A DNA stretch of 14,967 bases from Moraxellaceae bacterium UBA2031 (lineage in GTDB: Bacteria > Pseudomonadota > Gammaproteobacteria > Pseudomonadales > Moraxellaceae), in the NCBI GenBank assembly GCA_002333145.1, contig DDBN01000034.1, forward strand, positions 1 through 14,967. Direction: 5' to 3'. A model generated the notes under the pieces. That model was given only the letters and a program-made list of their open reading frames with translations. It did not search any database and was not told the origin of the DNA. Position numbers and translations under genes: made by a program. Within the stretch, counting starts at the first letter, position 1; every line of letters starts with the position of its first letter. Of the stretch, positions 1 through 8,254 are shown piece by piece.

Positions 1-2
1 AC

Positions 3-617
3 ATGTCACTTTATTCACGCCACGTATTCCCCCATGTTCTTGACTGGATTATGTCCCAGCCAGCGTTCACGAACGCACGTGAAGAGCTGTTGGCAACCGT
101 ATCAGGGGATGTACTGGAAATTGGCTTTGGTACAGGACTTAATCTGCCGCACTACCCTGAAACAGTCGATACGCTGACAACAGTGGATGTTAATCCCGGC
201 GTGCATCGTCTTGCCGAAAAGCGTCTCTCCAAAAGCACCCTTCCGGTGAAGTTTGAATTGATCAGCGGCGAATGTTTGCCGATGCCAGATAATAGCTACG
301 ATGCAGTAGTGTCTACTTGGACGCTCTGCAGCATTCCGGATGTGATGAGTGCATTAAGAGAGGTTCGCCGGGTATTAAAACCAGACGGAAAATTCTTTTT
401 TGTTGAACACGGATTGAATCCCGACCCCTCTATTGCCAAATGGCAACACCGCCTTACCCCAATCCAGAAAGTAATTGGTGACGGTTGCCACCTTGATCGC
501 GACACGCTGAAACTTATCGAGCAGGCGGGCTTAAAAACACAACACTACCGTCAATTCAACGCTGAGGGGCTACCTGCACTTGGTGCTTTTATGACATTAG
601 GCATTGCAGGAAAATAA
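3..617 (+). CDS. Class I SAM-dependent methyltransferase (UbiE/METTL7-like)
   Basis: This 204-residue protein should transfer a methyl group from S-adenosylmethionine to a small molecule or lipid; the substrate cannot be read from the sequence. The Rossmann methyltransferase core is clear. Motif I is VLEIGFGTGLN (about residues 37-47), followed by the acidic strand end TTVDVNP (D62). A YDAVVSTWTLCSIPD segment (99-113) and a VRRVLKPDGKFFFVEHG strand (121-137) match Methyltransf_11/UbiE-type enzymes. The N-terminus (MSLYSRHVFPHVLDW) resembles the start of bacterial METTL7-like proteins, so the ATG at base 3 is probably the true start, although its ribosome binding site lies off the window. No signal peptide or membrane segment is seen. 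The gene converges on gspM with only 24 bases between stop codons, so a link to secretion is not implied. The family call is firm and the substrate is unknown. Confidence 0.85.
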   Translation: MSLYSRHVFPHVLDWIMSQPAFTNAREELLATVSGDVLEIGFGTGLNLPHYPETVDTLTTVDVNPGVHRLAEKRLSKSTLPVKFELISGECLPMPDNSYDAVVSTWTLCSIPDVMSALREVRRVLKPDGKFFFVEHGLNPDPSIAKWQHRLTPIQKVIGDGCHLDRDTLKLIEQAGLKTQHYRQFNAEGLPALGAFMTLGIAGK

Positions 618-633
618 AGACTATGGCCGACAT

Positions 634-655
634 CGCTCAGCTTAACGGCTGAGCG
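634..655. terminator. Hairpin between convergent genes, possible bidirectional terminator
   Basis: A perfect 8-bp inverted repeat, CGCTCAGC (634-641) and GCTGAGCG (648-655), encloses a 6-base loop. It sits between the convergent methyltransferase and gspM genes, where a shared terminator would be expected. No T-run follows on either strand, so it is not a canonical intrinsic terminator. The gspM stop codon (644-642) lies in the loop, so the structure overlaps the end of the coding region. Confidence 0.4.
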
Positions 656-1142
656 TAAAGCGGCCAGATACGCCACCCGCAGATTGCTTTTCGACCTGTA
701 TTTCTGAGGCAACAATACCGCTCTGGCCCAACTGTCCAAGCCAACTGGCAATCGTATTGAAGTCTGCACGCTCAACCCATACTCGAACCGCGCTATCACC
801 TTCTGGTTCAATACGGCTCAGTGTTAAGCCTGTACTACCTGCCACACTGTTCACAGCGCCGAGCACACTTTCACCCGATGCCGATGGTGCTGCACGCGCA
901 CGGACTGCATTGGCCTGCATCCAAGTGACTAGCTGACGGTTATTTTCATGCGCAATACGGGCGGACTCTGCTGCCTTATGCGATGGCCACCAGATGCCGT
1001 AAATCAGCATCAGCACGAACACAAATCCCGCGAGAATCAATAAGGGCAACTGCTCGCGTGGAGCCAGTTGTAGCCAGCGCTTGCGTAAAGGGGCCACTGC
1101 TTCTTGCCATTGATTACTGAACTGCATCAGGAACTCTTTCAT
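642..1142 (-). CDS. gspM: Type II secretion system protein M (GspM)
   Basis: This 166-residue bitopic inner-membrane protein matches GspM/XcpZ in length and layout. A short cytoplasmic N-terminus is followed by one hydrophobic segment (about residues 32-52, LPLLILAGFVFVLMLIYG) and a periplasmic domain of about 110 residues with a ferredoxin-like pattern near SRIEPEGDSAVRVWVERADF. GspM partners GspL in the assembly platform that couples the ATPase to the pseudopilus. The ATG start overlaps the gspL stop as ATGA, which indicates translational coupling. It is the last gene of the operon, and no gspN follows, as in the Pseudomonas xcpR-Z arrangement. The sequence family is poorly conserved, so the call rests on topology and position as well as residues. 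Confidence 0.9.
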   Translation of the reverse strand: MKEFLMQFSNQWQEAVAPLRKRWLQLAPREQLPLLILAGFVFVLMLIYGIWWPSHKAAESARIAHENNRQLVTWMQANAVRARAAPSASGESVLGAVNSVAGSTGLTLSRIEPEGDSAVRVWVERADFNTIASWLGQLGQSGIVASEIQVEKQSAGGVSGRFTLSR

Positions 1143-2344
1143 GTGCCTGCTCCCATGCGAAGTCGGCCACGAATCTTTCCATTTTGATTATTTGCAGAAA
1201 TAATCTCTGTTTGTAGCCCCATACCTGACAACCTTTGCTTCAACGCATCAATATCAGTAATGCTGCGAGCATCAACATCAAGCGTAAATACACCCCCCGC
1301 AAAATCGATACGTTGAGTATCAAGTCCACTGCCCTGCATCGCCTCAGCGAGCTGAGTCATCTTGGATAAGGCGCCGCCAGATGCGGCCCCCTGCTCAAGA
1401 TGGGCCTCCATTTGGCGCCTAATACTGACAATTCGCCGATCACTGGGGAAAAGCTGCTTATAGAGTGTCGTGGCTTCTGACTGAGCCTTGATCGCCTTAT
1501 GGTGAAAGTACGCATAGCGACCCCACTCACTAACAAGTTGCACGGCAAATGCCACCAACAGAAAAATTGCGGCAATCTTCAGTGCGGGCGGTAACAGCAC
1601 TTGTTGCTGCATGGCAAAGCGACCCTGGAGAAAATTACCGGGGTGTCTCGACCAATCAGTAATTGATAAAAGTGTATTAGCAACATCGAGATCAGGCAGA
1701 TACTCAATGACTAGTTGATGTGATTCAGCCCAAGCCGAGAGCTCAACTTGATCAGCAACTGCCTCTCCTGATATCACCAGCCGCTCAGGATGAGTACCTA
1801 GCTCATCCTGCTCCTGCCAAGCAGCCTGCAACACTTGCACAGGCGTCAATGACTCAAGCGTCGCCCCAGACAGCATCCCGGTACGTAAGGTTAGTTGTGG
1901 CCCATTTATATCCAATGCCCAAGACTTGTCGTCGGATTGGCTGAGCAAGAGGACATCTGGGACGATGGCTTGCAGTGCCCAACCAGCCTCACGACAGGCA
2001 GCACGCCATGACTCCAGCACATCGATGGCAATAGCCAGTATTGGCGTCTGCCCGTCAGCCTGCTCTGGCCCAGCAATAATATGCAGTGTTTCTACATCGA
2101 CCCCTACCTGCTCCTCAATCAGCCAGGCAAAGTTACCCGCCAACTGTTTGCGCTGCCCCGCGGAGAGGCTAACCGTGGTTAACAGGCACTGGGAGGACGG
2201 AATAAAAAGTACAACACGAGCCCCCGCATAACGAGCGGCTAATGCTGAAAGTGAATCTGTCCCGAGAGATTGGATCGTGCCAAGCTCTCGTCCCCAAGCG
2301 GTAAACTGTCCCTGAGGCTCAGGGTGAAGAAAAAGGGTATCCAT
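1139..2344 (-). CDS. gspL: Type II secretion system protein L (GspL)
   Basis: This 401-residue protein has the GspL layout. A large cytoplasmic domain (about 1-245, actin/ASKHA-like in characterised homologues) precedes a single transmembrane helix (about 251-272, LPPALKIAAIFLLVAFAVQL). A periplasmic coiled and ferredoxin-like domain follows (about 275-401). In the T2SS the cytoplasmic part recruits the ATPase GspE to the inner membrane, and the periplasmic part pairs with GspM. The segment GNFAWLIEEQVGVDVETLHI (70-89) is typical of the cytoplasmic domain. The ATG lies 4 bases after the gspK stop codon, and the gene ends in a 4-base overlap with gspM. Length is close to XcpY/PulL homologues. 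No truncation or frameshift is seen. Confidence 0.94.
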   Translation of the reverse strand: MDTLFLHPEPQGQFTAWGRELGTIQSLGTDSLSALAARYAGARVVLFIPSSQCLLTTVSLSAGQRKQLAGNFAWLIEEQVGVDVETLHIIAGPEQADGQTPILAIAIDVLESWRAACREAGWALQAIVPDVLLLSQSDDKSWALDINGPQLTLRTGMLSGATLESLTPVQVLQAAWQEQDELGTHPERLVISGEAVADQVELSAWAESHQLVIEYLPDLDVANTLLSITDWSRHPGNFLQGRFAMQQQVLLPPALKIAAIFLLVAFAVQLVSEWGRYAYFHHKAIKAQSEATTLYKQLFPSDRRIVSIRRQMEAHLEQGAASGGALSKMTQLAEAMQGSGLDTQRIDFAGGVFTLDVDARSITDIDALKQRLSGMGLQTEIISANNQNGKIRGRLRMGAGT

Positions 2345-2348
2345 TACG

Positions 2349-3389
2349 TCAACGTGTTTCCGTTGTTGTCATGCCCACAGGCAGTGTCGAGGGCACATTT
2401 ATTGTTGAGGAAAACAGCCGTCCATAATCTCGCGAAACCACCCACAGTGTACCGGAATCGCCGCGGGCAATCACCGCATGAAGTACGCTGTGGCGCCCGC
2501 CAACAACAGCATCTGCAGACAGCTCAAAATAGGCCGTACGCACACTGAGCAGCGGCTTAATCGCCTCTTTCGCTGAAGCCTCCAAACCATTAAAGGCAGG
2601 CTCATTCAGAAAGGCATCCACTGTATCGTAGCCATCTGCCGGCTTGTTTCGTGCCAGCTCTTCGGCGCCAATCAGCGTCATATTCTCAGCCAGTATCCGT
2701 ACCACCTCAGGAGAGGCTGTATTCACATTGATCGTGGCAGTCGACGGCAAAGCGGTCACATACGGCCTCAGCTTATTCACTACGTCCGGCGTGAACCCCC
2801 GAATTAGTAGCAACTCTGATACATCGCTCAATGACTGATTAGCGGTGCGATAGGGTACAGATAACCGTGTGTAGTAATCATCTTCAGCGCCATCTAAACC
2901 ATTTGCCTCATTGTCCTCATCCATCCAGTCAATCAGAGCCGAGTCCAAATTGTCAGGCAGATCAAGGTTGACTAGAAGGCGTTTCAACTTGGCCTGAGCC
3001 TCTGTATTAACCGCACCTTCCTGCCAAAGCAGATTAACGTTGAAGCGCCCTTGCAGGTCTTCCACTCGAGCCAATACCAAGCCGCCAGGAACAGGAAATG
3101 GCGGAAAGGGCTTTGCCCAAGTCTCACCGAGATGGTCCACTTCCTTGCCGTTACGCTTGTCATCATTCTGATCACGCAACAGCAAGTCTTTGGCAAAACC
3201 TTCAGCCCCCTGCGTGTATAAAACGGATTGATCTTGACTGAACAGCCCATCGGCATAGCGCAGGGAGAGATTCTGGTTACGCATCATGCCGACCGCGAGC
3301 AGCGTTGCCAGTGCCACCACCATCATAACGGTGATCAGCGCCACTCCCTGCTGCGTTCGACAAGGCTCAGTCCTGTGATGTCGGGGCAT
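2349..3389 (-). CDS. gspK: Type II secretion minor pseudopilin K (GspK)
   Basis: GspK is the large minor pseudopilin that caps the pseudopilus tip with GspI and GspJ. The product is 346 residues from the ATG at 3389. That start has GGGAG 9-10 bases upstream and gives a short basic leader (MPRHHRTEPCRTQQG) before the class III signal cleavage site, G15/V16. A longer reading from 3437 would place 16 extra residues inside gspJ and is less likely. The hydrophobic helix is residues 16-34. The mature protein has Thr at +5 instead of the Glu of other pseudopilins, which is the known GspK exception. The conserved segments DLQGRFNVNLL (111-121), DWMDEDNEANGLDGAEDDYY (154-173) and INVNTASPEVV (220-230) are GspK hallmarks. 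The gene overlaps the end of gspJ by 23 bases. Confidence 0.93.
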   Translation of the reverse strand: MPRHHRTEPCRTQQGVALITVMMVVALATLLAVGMMRNQNLSLRYADGLFSQDQSVLYTQGAEGFAKDLLLRDQNDDKRNGKEVDHLGETWAKPFPPFPVPGGLVLARVEDLQGRFNVNLLWQEGAVNTEAQAKLKRLLVNLDLPDNLDSALIDWMDEDNEANGLDGAEDDYYTRLSVPYRTANQSLSDVSELLLIRGFTPDVVNKLRPYVTALPSTATINVNTASPEVVRILAENMTLIGAEELARNKPADGYDTVDAFLNEPAFNGLEASAKEAIKPLLSVRTAYFELSADAVVGGRHSVLHAVIARGDSGTLWVVSRDYGRLFSSTINVPSTLPVGMTTTETR

Positions 3390-4011
3390 TAGGCTGCGCT
3401 CCCTGTGGCAACAGAATGATCCGTTTGATGAGGCCAAAGGTTGGGTGTCGGAAGGCCAGCTCCACTGCCTGCGGCATGGGTGCCTTACTGCGATCTACAT
3501 CAGGTGAGCTCAAGGGCGGCCAGCTATCCAAACGATTGCCATTGGCCACGACCTGAATACTGAAATCGCTCAGATTCTCCAACAAGACAATTTTTTCGGG
3601 CTGGGTCATCCGTGCACGATCAAGTGCATCCCAGCGCTCTCGCAACAGCTCGCCCCCCTCCATTCGGTAACGCAGGCGCACAATTTCGCTACGGGTTTGT
3701 TGAAGCGGGTTACGCCAACCCCGTCGGGAAAACTCCAATACATTCGGCTGAGGAAGATAGACGGCTGGCTGGGCGTCACCAAACTCGTCGCGGATCGCAC
3801 GTGGCGTCGCTTGCTGAACATCTCGTTGAATCAGCATCATGGCTTTCTGCAGATCGCGCAGTTGTTGTTGCTGAATCTGCCCTCTTTCCCGAACCATGAT
3901 GGTGTCTGAAAGTAACTTGTAAGCGCCTACGGAAATCAGGCCAAGAATGGCAATTGCCACCAGCAACTCTAGTAGTGTGAAGCCACGATGGCCTGATTTA
4001 CTGGTTTGCAT
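3367..4011 (-). CDS. gspJ: Type II secretion minor pseudopilin J (GspJ)
   Basis: This protein is 214 residues from the ATG at 4011; a GTG at 4023 would add four residues. It begins with a type IV prepilin-like leader, MQTSKSGHRG, then FTLLELLVAIAILGL, so prepilin peptidase should cut between G10 and F11 and leave Glu at +5. The rest is the variable beta-rich GspJ domain, including a conserved helical region (RDLQKAMMLIQRDVQQATPR). GspJ joins GspI and GspK in the pseudopilus tip complex. Its start lies 14 bases inside gspI, and no strong ribosome binding site is visible, so it is probably translated by coupling. Its length matches XcpW/PulJ. Confidence 0.93.
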   Translation of the reverse strand: MQTSKSGHRGFTLLELLVAIAILGLISVGAYKLLSDTIMVRERGQIQQQQLRDLQKAMMLIQRDVQQATPRAIRDEFGDAQPAVYLPQPNVLEFSRRGWRNPLQQTRSEIVRLRYRMEGGELLRERWDALDRARMTQPEKIVLLENLSDFSIQVVANGNRLDSWPPLSSPDVDRSKAPMPQAVELAFRHPTFGLIKRIILLPQGAQPNAPTSQD

Positions 4012-4402
4012 TGGCCGACACACGAAGACGAGGCAGAAATCCCGTCAGCTCTGTAACGCTGGCAGACTCCTCACCAAACTCATCCACTTTTGGCGCAACA
4101 GAAAAAGTGAGACGACGGACATCCTGACTGGGTGTTCCTTCAACCTTGGTGGTCACAACCCATTCGCGATCACCCATGCTCACCGTGCCCTGCCCTTGCC
4201 CCACATCAGGGAACTCGCCCTGTAACTGCATTTCCGCCAACCGGTTCAATGCCGCCCAATGTGCCATCGTCTTGTCCAGCAACCGGCCATCCGTGCGCAG
4301 TTGTGCATTCTGTGCGGCCAGAAGGGCAACCGATGCCACGGCAAAAATAGCCAATGCCACGAGCACTTCCAGCAAAGTAAATCCACGCACCTTAGCCTGC
4401 AT
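3998..4402 (-). CDS. gspI: Type II secretion minor pseudopilin I (GspI)
   Basis: The product is 134 residues from the ATG at 4402. That start has GAGG 9 bases upstream and gives the short leader MQAKVRG before FTLLEVLVALAIFAVASVALL. Starts further upstream (to 4579) would run deep inside gspH and bury the prepilin motif, so they are rejected. Cleavage is expected at G7/F8, with Glu at +5. The mature N-terminal helix is followed by a small globular domain containing MAHWAALNRLAEMQLQGEFP, typical of GspI. GspI is the core of the I-J-K tip trimer. The start overlaps the gspH stop by 11 bases. Confidence 0.93.
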   Translation of the reverse strand: MQAKVRGFTLLEVLVALAIFAVASVALLAAQNAQLRTDGRLLDKTMAHWAALNRLAEMQLQGEFPDVGQGQGTVSMGDREWVVTTKVEGTPSQDVRRLTFSVAPKVDEFGEESASVTELTGFLPRLRVSANANQ

Positions 4403-4988
4403 TATTCTGTGCCTCATCAATCTGGTCACCCCATCTGACCCGACCAATCTCATCCAGAACAACCTTGACCCTTTTCGATGAATTGTCAGTAACACGAATC
4501 TCCAGTTCACCCGGGCTGGCCTCACCACTCGACAGCAGCAATATATCTGGCTGTAAGTCAGCGGCTTCACCGGCAACACTGGGCTTTGCCTGGTGCATCT
4601 CTGCTCGACTTATCGTCGCTTCAGGAATCTGCATACGACTGGACGCGATCACCCTGATCTCAAGTCCATCCGGTAACTCATGCTCCTTAAACAGACTGTC
4701 TCCTTCACAAAGACTCCACCGCTGCGTTGCATTGTCCATGCAAAGAAAGCGATAGCCGTTGTCGTCAAACTGCAAACCATATTCGCGGTTCTGCATGACC
4801 GCCTCGCTCCCCGCTAAGGAAAGCAAGGACGCTAAGCGCTCTGCCTCATCATTTAAATGCCGCTCTGCACCACCAGGATTGAGGCCCAACAAAACCATCG
4901 CACTGAGAATGCCGACCACAAGCACAACCATAAGTACCTCCAGCAGCGTAAAGCCGCGAGAAGATCGTGGTATGCCATGGGCGAGCAT
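4392..4988 (-). CDS. gspH: Type II secretion minor pseudopilin H (GspH)
   Basis: This protein is about 198 residues and carries a class III prepilin leader, MLAHGIPRSSRG, followed by FTLLEVLMVVLVVGILSAMV. Cleavage is predicted at G12/F13, with Glu at +5. The C-terminal part is a beta-rich globular domain with NREYGLQFDDNGYRFL near residues 68-83, characteristic of the GspH/FimT family. GspH links the tip complex to the GspG shaft. The ATG at 4988 is preceded directly by an in-frame GTG at 4991; AGGA lies 10 bases from the GTG and 13 from the ATG, so either could be used. The gene starts 7-10 bases after gspG ends. Confidence 0.92.
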   Translation of the reverse strand: MLAHGIPRSSRGFTLLEVLMVVLVVGILSAMVLLGLNPGGAERHLNDEAERLASLLSLAGSEAVMQNREYGLQFDDNGYRFLCMDNATQRWSLCEGDSLFKEHELPDGLEIRVIASSRMQIPEATISRAEMHQAKPSVAGEAADLQPDILLLSSGEASPGELEIRVTDNSSKRVKVVLDEIGRVRWGDQIDEAQNNAG

Positions 4989-4997
4989 CACTGATAT

Positions 4998-5414
4998 TTA
5001 ATCCTGATAGATGTCAGCATTAAAGTCTTCGCCGCCTTCAGCCCCATCCGCACCCAAGGAATAAATCTCATAGGGACGACCACTATCACCAGGAGTCACA
5101 TACTGAAAAGGGTTGCCCCAAGAATCCTTGGGGATGTCACCACGCAGATAGCCACCATTAGGATAGTTTTTGGCCGATGCCGGCTTATTTACCAGCGCCT
5201 CCAGTCCCTCATCCATTGTTGGATATTTATGGTTATCAAGCTTGTACGACTCTAGTGCATTGGCAACAGATGCCAGACTGGCTTTGGTTGTTGTCACTCG
5301 TGCCTGATCATCTTTGCCAACGACATTAGTCATTACAATGGCCGCCAGAATCCCCAGAATAACCACGACCACCATTACTTCAATCAAGGTAAAACCGCTT
5401 TGCTTCTTCATCAT
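4998..5414 (-). CDS. gspG: Type II secretion major pseudopilin G (GspG)
   Basis: GspG forms the shaft of the periplasmic pseudopilus. The product is 138 residues from the ATG at 5414 (a second ATG follows at 5411), with GAGG 11 bases upstream. A TTG-started reading from 5435 would overlap gspF and lengthen the leader without reason. The leader MMKKQSG is followed by FTLIEVMVVVVILGILAAIV, with cleavage at G7/F8 and Glu at +5. The globular part has the GspG landmarks ALESYKLDNHKYPTMDEGLEAL and DSWGNPFQY. The C-terminal Asp-rich loop SLGADGAEGGEDFNADI corresponds to the calcium-binding site of characterised GspG proteins. The family is the most conserved of the pseudopilins, so confidence is high. 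Confidence 0.97.
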   Translation of the reverse strand: MMKKQSGFTLIEVMVVVVILGILAAIVMTNVVGKDDQARVTTTKASLASVANALESYKLDNHKYPTMDEGLEALVNKPASAKNYPNGGYLRGDIPKDSWGNPFQYVTPGDSGRPYEIYSLGADGAEGGEDFNADIYQD

Positions 5415-5427
5415 TTTAATAATTGCC

Positions 5428-6642
5428 TCATCCAACCAAATTGTTCATCGAAATAATCGGCAGCATGATTGCTAGCACAATCAGCAATACCACAAAAGCC
5501 ATTAACAACAGCATAAGGGGTTCAAACAAACCAACCAGTGTTGAAATCAAACTGCCCAGCTCTTTTTCTTGCATGGTAGCAGCGCGTGCCAGCATGGCAT
5601 CAAGCTCGCCACTCCGCTCACCACTCGCAATCATCTGCATCATCATCGGAGGAAAATAACCGCTCTCCTCCAAAGCACGGTTGATGCTCCCACCCTCGGT
5701 CACCTTTACTGCCGCATCCCTGATCGCATCTCGTATCAGTAGGTTAGAACTTACCTCAGCTGCAATGCGTAACGCATCAACCAGCGGAACACCACTGCGC
5801 GAAAGAATACTGAGTGTGCTGGCAAATCGAGCCGCATTAGCACCACGAACAAGACGACCCATCAACGGCAGACGCAGCTGCAAAGCATGTAAACGGTAAC
5901 GGTTTGCTTCTTTGCGTAGCCACGGTCGTGCCATAAAGCCCAACGCAATTAGCATAACCAAGACATATGGCCCAGTCGCTTTTATTAGATTACTGGTAGC
6001 AATCAGGCCACGGGTCAGGATCGGCAGCTCTTGCCGGGTAGTATCAAAGGCTTTGACGATATCAGGCACCACAAACACCAGCATGCCGACCACGATAAGA
6101 GTCGCCATCACGGTCAAAATAGCGGGATAAATCATGGCACCCTGAATTTTTTTCTGGGTGTCATAACGTGACTCGGTGTAATCCGCCAACTGATTCAAAA
6201 CCAGATCAAGGTGTCCAGACTTTTCGCCTGCTGCTACAGTGGCGCGATACAGATCAGGAAAGGCTTTGGGGAACTCACTCATGGACTGAGCCAGCGTATA
6301 GCCTTCGATGATACGGGCACGTACAGCAAGCAGTAAGCTCTGCAAGCCTGCACGCCCCTGACGAGAAACAGCACGCAAGGTTTCTTCAATAGGAATGCCG
6401 GCCTGAATCAGCGTTGCCAACTGACGCGTAATTAGTGCGAGCTCATAGGCACTCATACCGCCGCGACTAAAAGAAATACCACCCTTCTCTTTTTGGTGCT
6501 CACTGGCCGCTGGCTCTACAGACACGGGCACCCAACCCTTGTCGCGTAATTGCTGGCGAACTTGGCGGGCACTGTCAGCCTCTAACACGCCTTTCTGTTT
6601 GCGGCCGTCTACATCAACTGAAACAAACTCAAATGCTGGCAC
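5428..6642 (-). CDS. gspF: Type II secretion inner-membrane platform protein F (GspF)
   Basis: GspF is the polytopic inner-membrane protein at the centre of the T2SS assembly platform. It contacts GspE and is thought to guide pseudopilin insertion. The 404-residue product has the family's two repeated T2SSF domains (about 64-190 and 267-390) and three hydrophobic segments (about 169-195, 220-240 and 372-398). The duplicated motifs are visible as TRQLATLIQAGIPIEETLRA / VAAGEKSGHLD and ASTLSILSRSGVPLVDALRI / IASGERSGELD. Translation appears to begin at a GTG (6642), because the N-terminus PAFEFVSVDVDGRKQKGV matches the usual GspF start and no ATG lies nearby. AGAGGG lies about 9 bases upstream. 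Only 5 bases separate it from the gspE stop. Confidence 0.97.
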   Translation of the reverse strand: MPAFEFVSVDVDGRKQKGVLEADSARQVRQQLRDKGWVPVSVEPAASEHQKEKGGISFSRGGMSAYELALITRQLATLIQAGIPIEETLRAVSRQGRAGLQSLLLAVRARIIEGYTLAQSMSEFPKAFPDLYRATVAAGEKSGHLDLVLNQLADYTESRYDTQKKIQGAMIYPAILTVMATLIVVGMLVFVVPDIVKAFDTTRQELPILTRGLIATSNLIKATGPYVLVMLIALGFMARPWLRKEANRYRLHALQLRLPLMGRLVRGANAARFASTLSILSRSGVPLVDALRIAAEVSSNLLIRDAIRDAAVKVTEGGSINRALEESGYFPPMMMQMIASGERSGELDAMLARAATMQEKELGSLISTLVGLFEPLMLLLMAFVVLLIVLAIMLPIISMNNLVG

Positions 6643-6647
6643 TGTCC

Positions 6648-8156
6648 TTAACCCTCTCGCGTCACGCGGAGAACTTCTTCCAGCGTAGTAACACCGGCAA
6701 GTACATTACGAACACCATCATGACGAATGCTCGGGCCATGACGCCGGGCATAGGCCTCTAGATCATGTTCACCAGCATTACTATGAATCAGGCGACGCAG
6801 CTCTTCATCTATCATGATCACTTCATAGATGCCGGTACGGCCACGATAGCCAAGAAGATTGCAGTGTGAGCATCCCTTAGCTTTAAAAATAACAGGAGGC
6901 TGAGCAACATCCACATCCAACAGAGCGCACTCAGCTGCATCAGCATCATGAGGCTCACGGCACTCATGGCACAATACGCGCACCAAACGCTGAGCCAATA
7001 CTCCCAGCAAAGATGACGACAGCAGAAAAGGTTCAATACCCATGTCATTTAATCGGGTGACGGCACCAACAGCAGAGTTCGTGTGCAAAGTTGATAACAC
7101 AAGATGGCCTGTCAGCGATGCCTGTACGGCGATTTCTGCCGTTTCAAGATCACGAATTTCACCAACCATCACCACGTCCGGATCCTGACGCAGAATCGCA
7201 CGCAAGCCTCGTGCAAACGTCATATCAACCTTGGTATTGACCTGCGTTTGGCCAATGCCATCCAGTTGATATTCGATAGGATCTTCTACCGTCAGAATAT
7301 TACGGGTCTTGTCATTCAGTTCGCTCAGCGCGGCATACAGTGTAGTGGTCTTACCGGAGCCGGTAGGGCCGGTGACCAGAATGATTCCGTGGGGCTTTTG
7401 AATAAGCTCACGCAGTAGCTGGTGATCCCGTGTTGCCATACCCAAATGAGAAACATTCAAGCGCCCCGCCTGCTTGTCGAGCAAACGCAGCACTACCCGC
7501 TCGCCGTTACTCGATGGCATGGTTGAAACACGAACATCCACTTCACGCCCGGCCAAACGCAGGGAAATACGGCCATCTTGTGGGATACGTTTTTCGGCAA
7601 TATCCAGACGCGCCATCACTTTGATTCGGGACACCAGGAGCGGCGCTAGCTCGCGCTTTGGCTGCACTATCTCGCGCAACACGCCGTCCACACGCAAACG
7701 CACAGATAAGCGTTTTTCGTAAGTCTCTATATGAATATCAGAGGCATTCTCACGAATGGCCTCTGTTAGCAAGGCATTGATCAGGCGAATGATGGGAGCA
7801 TCATCTTCTTGCTCCATCAGATCTTCAGCCTCAGGCACCATCTCTGCCAGACTGGCCAAATCCATGGTGTCACCAAGGCCCTCCACCATCAGCATCGATT
7901 CACTGGAATCTGTTTGGTAAGTACGCGCCAGTGCCAAAGCAAATGACTCATCGGCCATCTCTTCGCAAAGCAAGGGTACGCCTGCAAGCCGACGGGCTTC
8001 TGCCAATGCGGCGAGGCGCAAGCCCTGACGATGCAACAGCCGCACCGGCCCATCCGCGGTGGAATGATCAAGAATCACACCATGGCGCTTGGCAAAGGCA
8101 TAGTTGAAGCGACGAGGGGGAAGCGACTGGGCAATAATGTCTTGTTGTTCTGGCAT
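6648..8156 (-). CDS. gspE: Type II secretion ATPase E (GspE)
   Basis: GspE is the cytoplasmic hexameric ATPase that powers pseudopilus growth. The 502-residue product contains an N-terminal domain that binds GspL (about 10-110), then the T2SSE core. It has Walker A GPTGSGKT (263-270), the Asp box LTVEDPIEYQ (288-297), Walker B around DPDVVMVGEIRD (325-336) and the His box TGHLVLSTLHTN (349-360). A zinc-binding tetracysteine pair, CHEC (396-399) and CSHC (429-432), is typical of GspE and not of PilT. The ATG at 8156 is chosen because AGGA lies 8 bases upstream, the length suits the family, and a predicted promoter lies just ahead. An in-frame ATG at 8165 (three residues longer) has its own GAGG and remains possible. 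It is the first gene of the nine-gene operon. Confidence 0.97.
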   Translation of the reverse strand: MPEQQDIIAQSLPPRRFNYAFAKRHGVILDHSTADGPVRLLHRQGLRLAALAEARRLAGVPLLCEEMADESFALALARTYQTDSSESMLMVEGLGDTMDLASLAEMVPEAEDLMEQEDDAPIIRLINALLTEAIRENASDIHIETYEKRLSVRLRVDGVLREIVQPKRELAPLLVSRIKVMARLDIAEKRIPQDGRISLRLAGREVDVRVSTMPSSNGERVVLRLLDKQAGRLNVSHLGMATRDHQLLRELIQKPHGIILVTGPTGSGKTTTLYAALSELNDKTRNILTVEDPIEYQLDGIGQTQVNTKVDMTFARGLRAILRQDPDVVMVGEIRDLETAEIAVQASLTGHLVLSTLHTNSAVGAVTRLNDMGIEPFLLSSSLLGVLAQRLVRVLCHECREPHDADAAECALLDVDVAQPPVIFKAKGCSHCNLLGYRGRTGIYEVIMIDEELRRLIHSNAGEHDLEAYARRHGPSIRHDGVRNVLAGVTTLEEVLRVTREG

Positions 8157-8181
8157 GGCACACATCCTGTTAACCTCTGCG

Positions 8182-8209
8182 AGTCTACTGGATGGTGAGG
8201 ATGGGTCAA
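8182..8209 (-). promoter_or_regulatory. Candidate sigma70 promoter for the gspE-M operon
   Basis: On the minus strand a TTGACC -35-like box (8209-8204) and a TAGACT -10-like box (8187-8182) are separated by 16 bases. The first matches the consensus at 5 of 6 positions and the second at 4 of 6. Transcription would begin near 8175, leaving a leader of about 18 bases before the gspE ATG at 8156. That favours the 8156 start over 8165. This is a visual match only. Confidence 0.4.
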
Positions 8210-8254
8210 AGACATCTGTGTACAGGAATGATGCACAAAAGCCCATCCAGCGAA

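Noticed and set aside
2400..2460. GspK Thr at +5 as a damaged pseudopilin
   Set aside because: Lack of Glu at +5 is a normal property of GspK, which sits at the pseudopilus tip, so this is not a defect.
4146..4481. A 111-residue open frame on the + strand opposite gspI and gspH
   Set aside because: It lies wholly antisense to well-supported genes, has no recognisable domain, and its composition looks like a mirror of the coding strand.
4403..4579. Longer N-terminus of GspI reaching to 4579
   Set aside because: It would put about 60 residues ahead of the prepilin cleavage motif and overlap gspH; the ATG at 4402 gives a normal leader and has a ribosome binding site.
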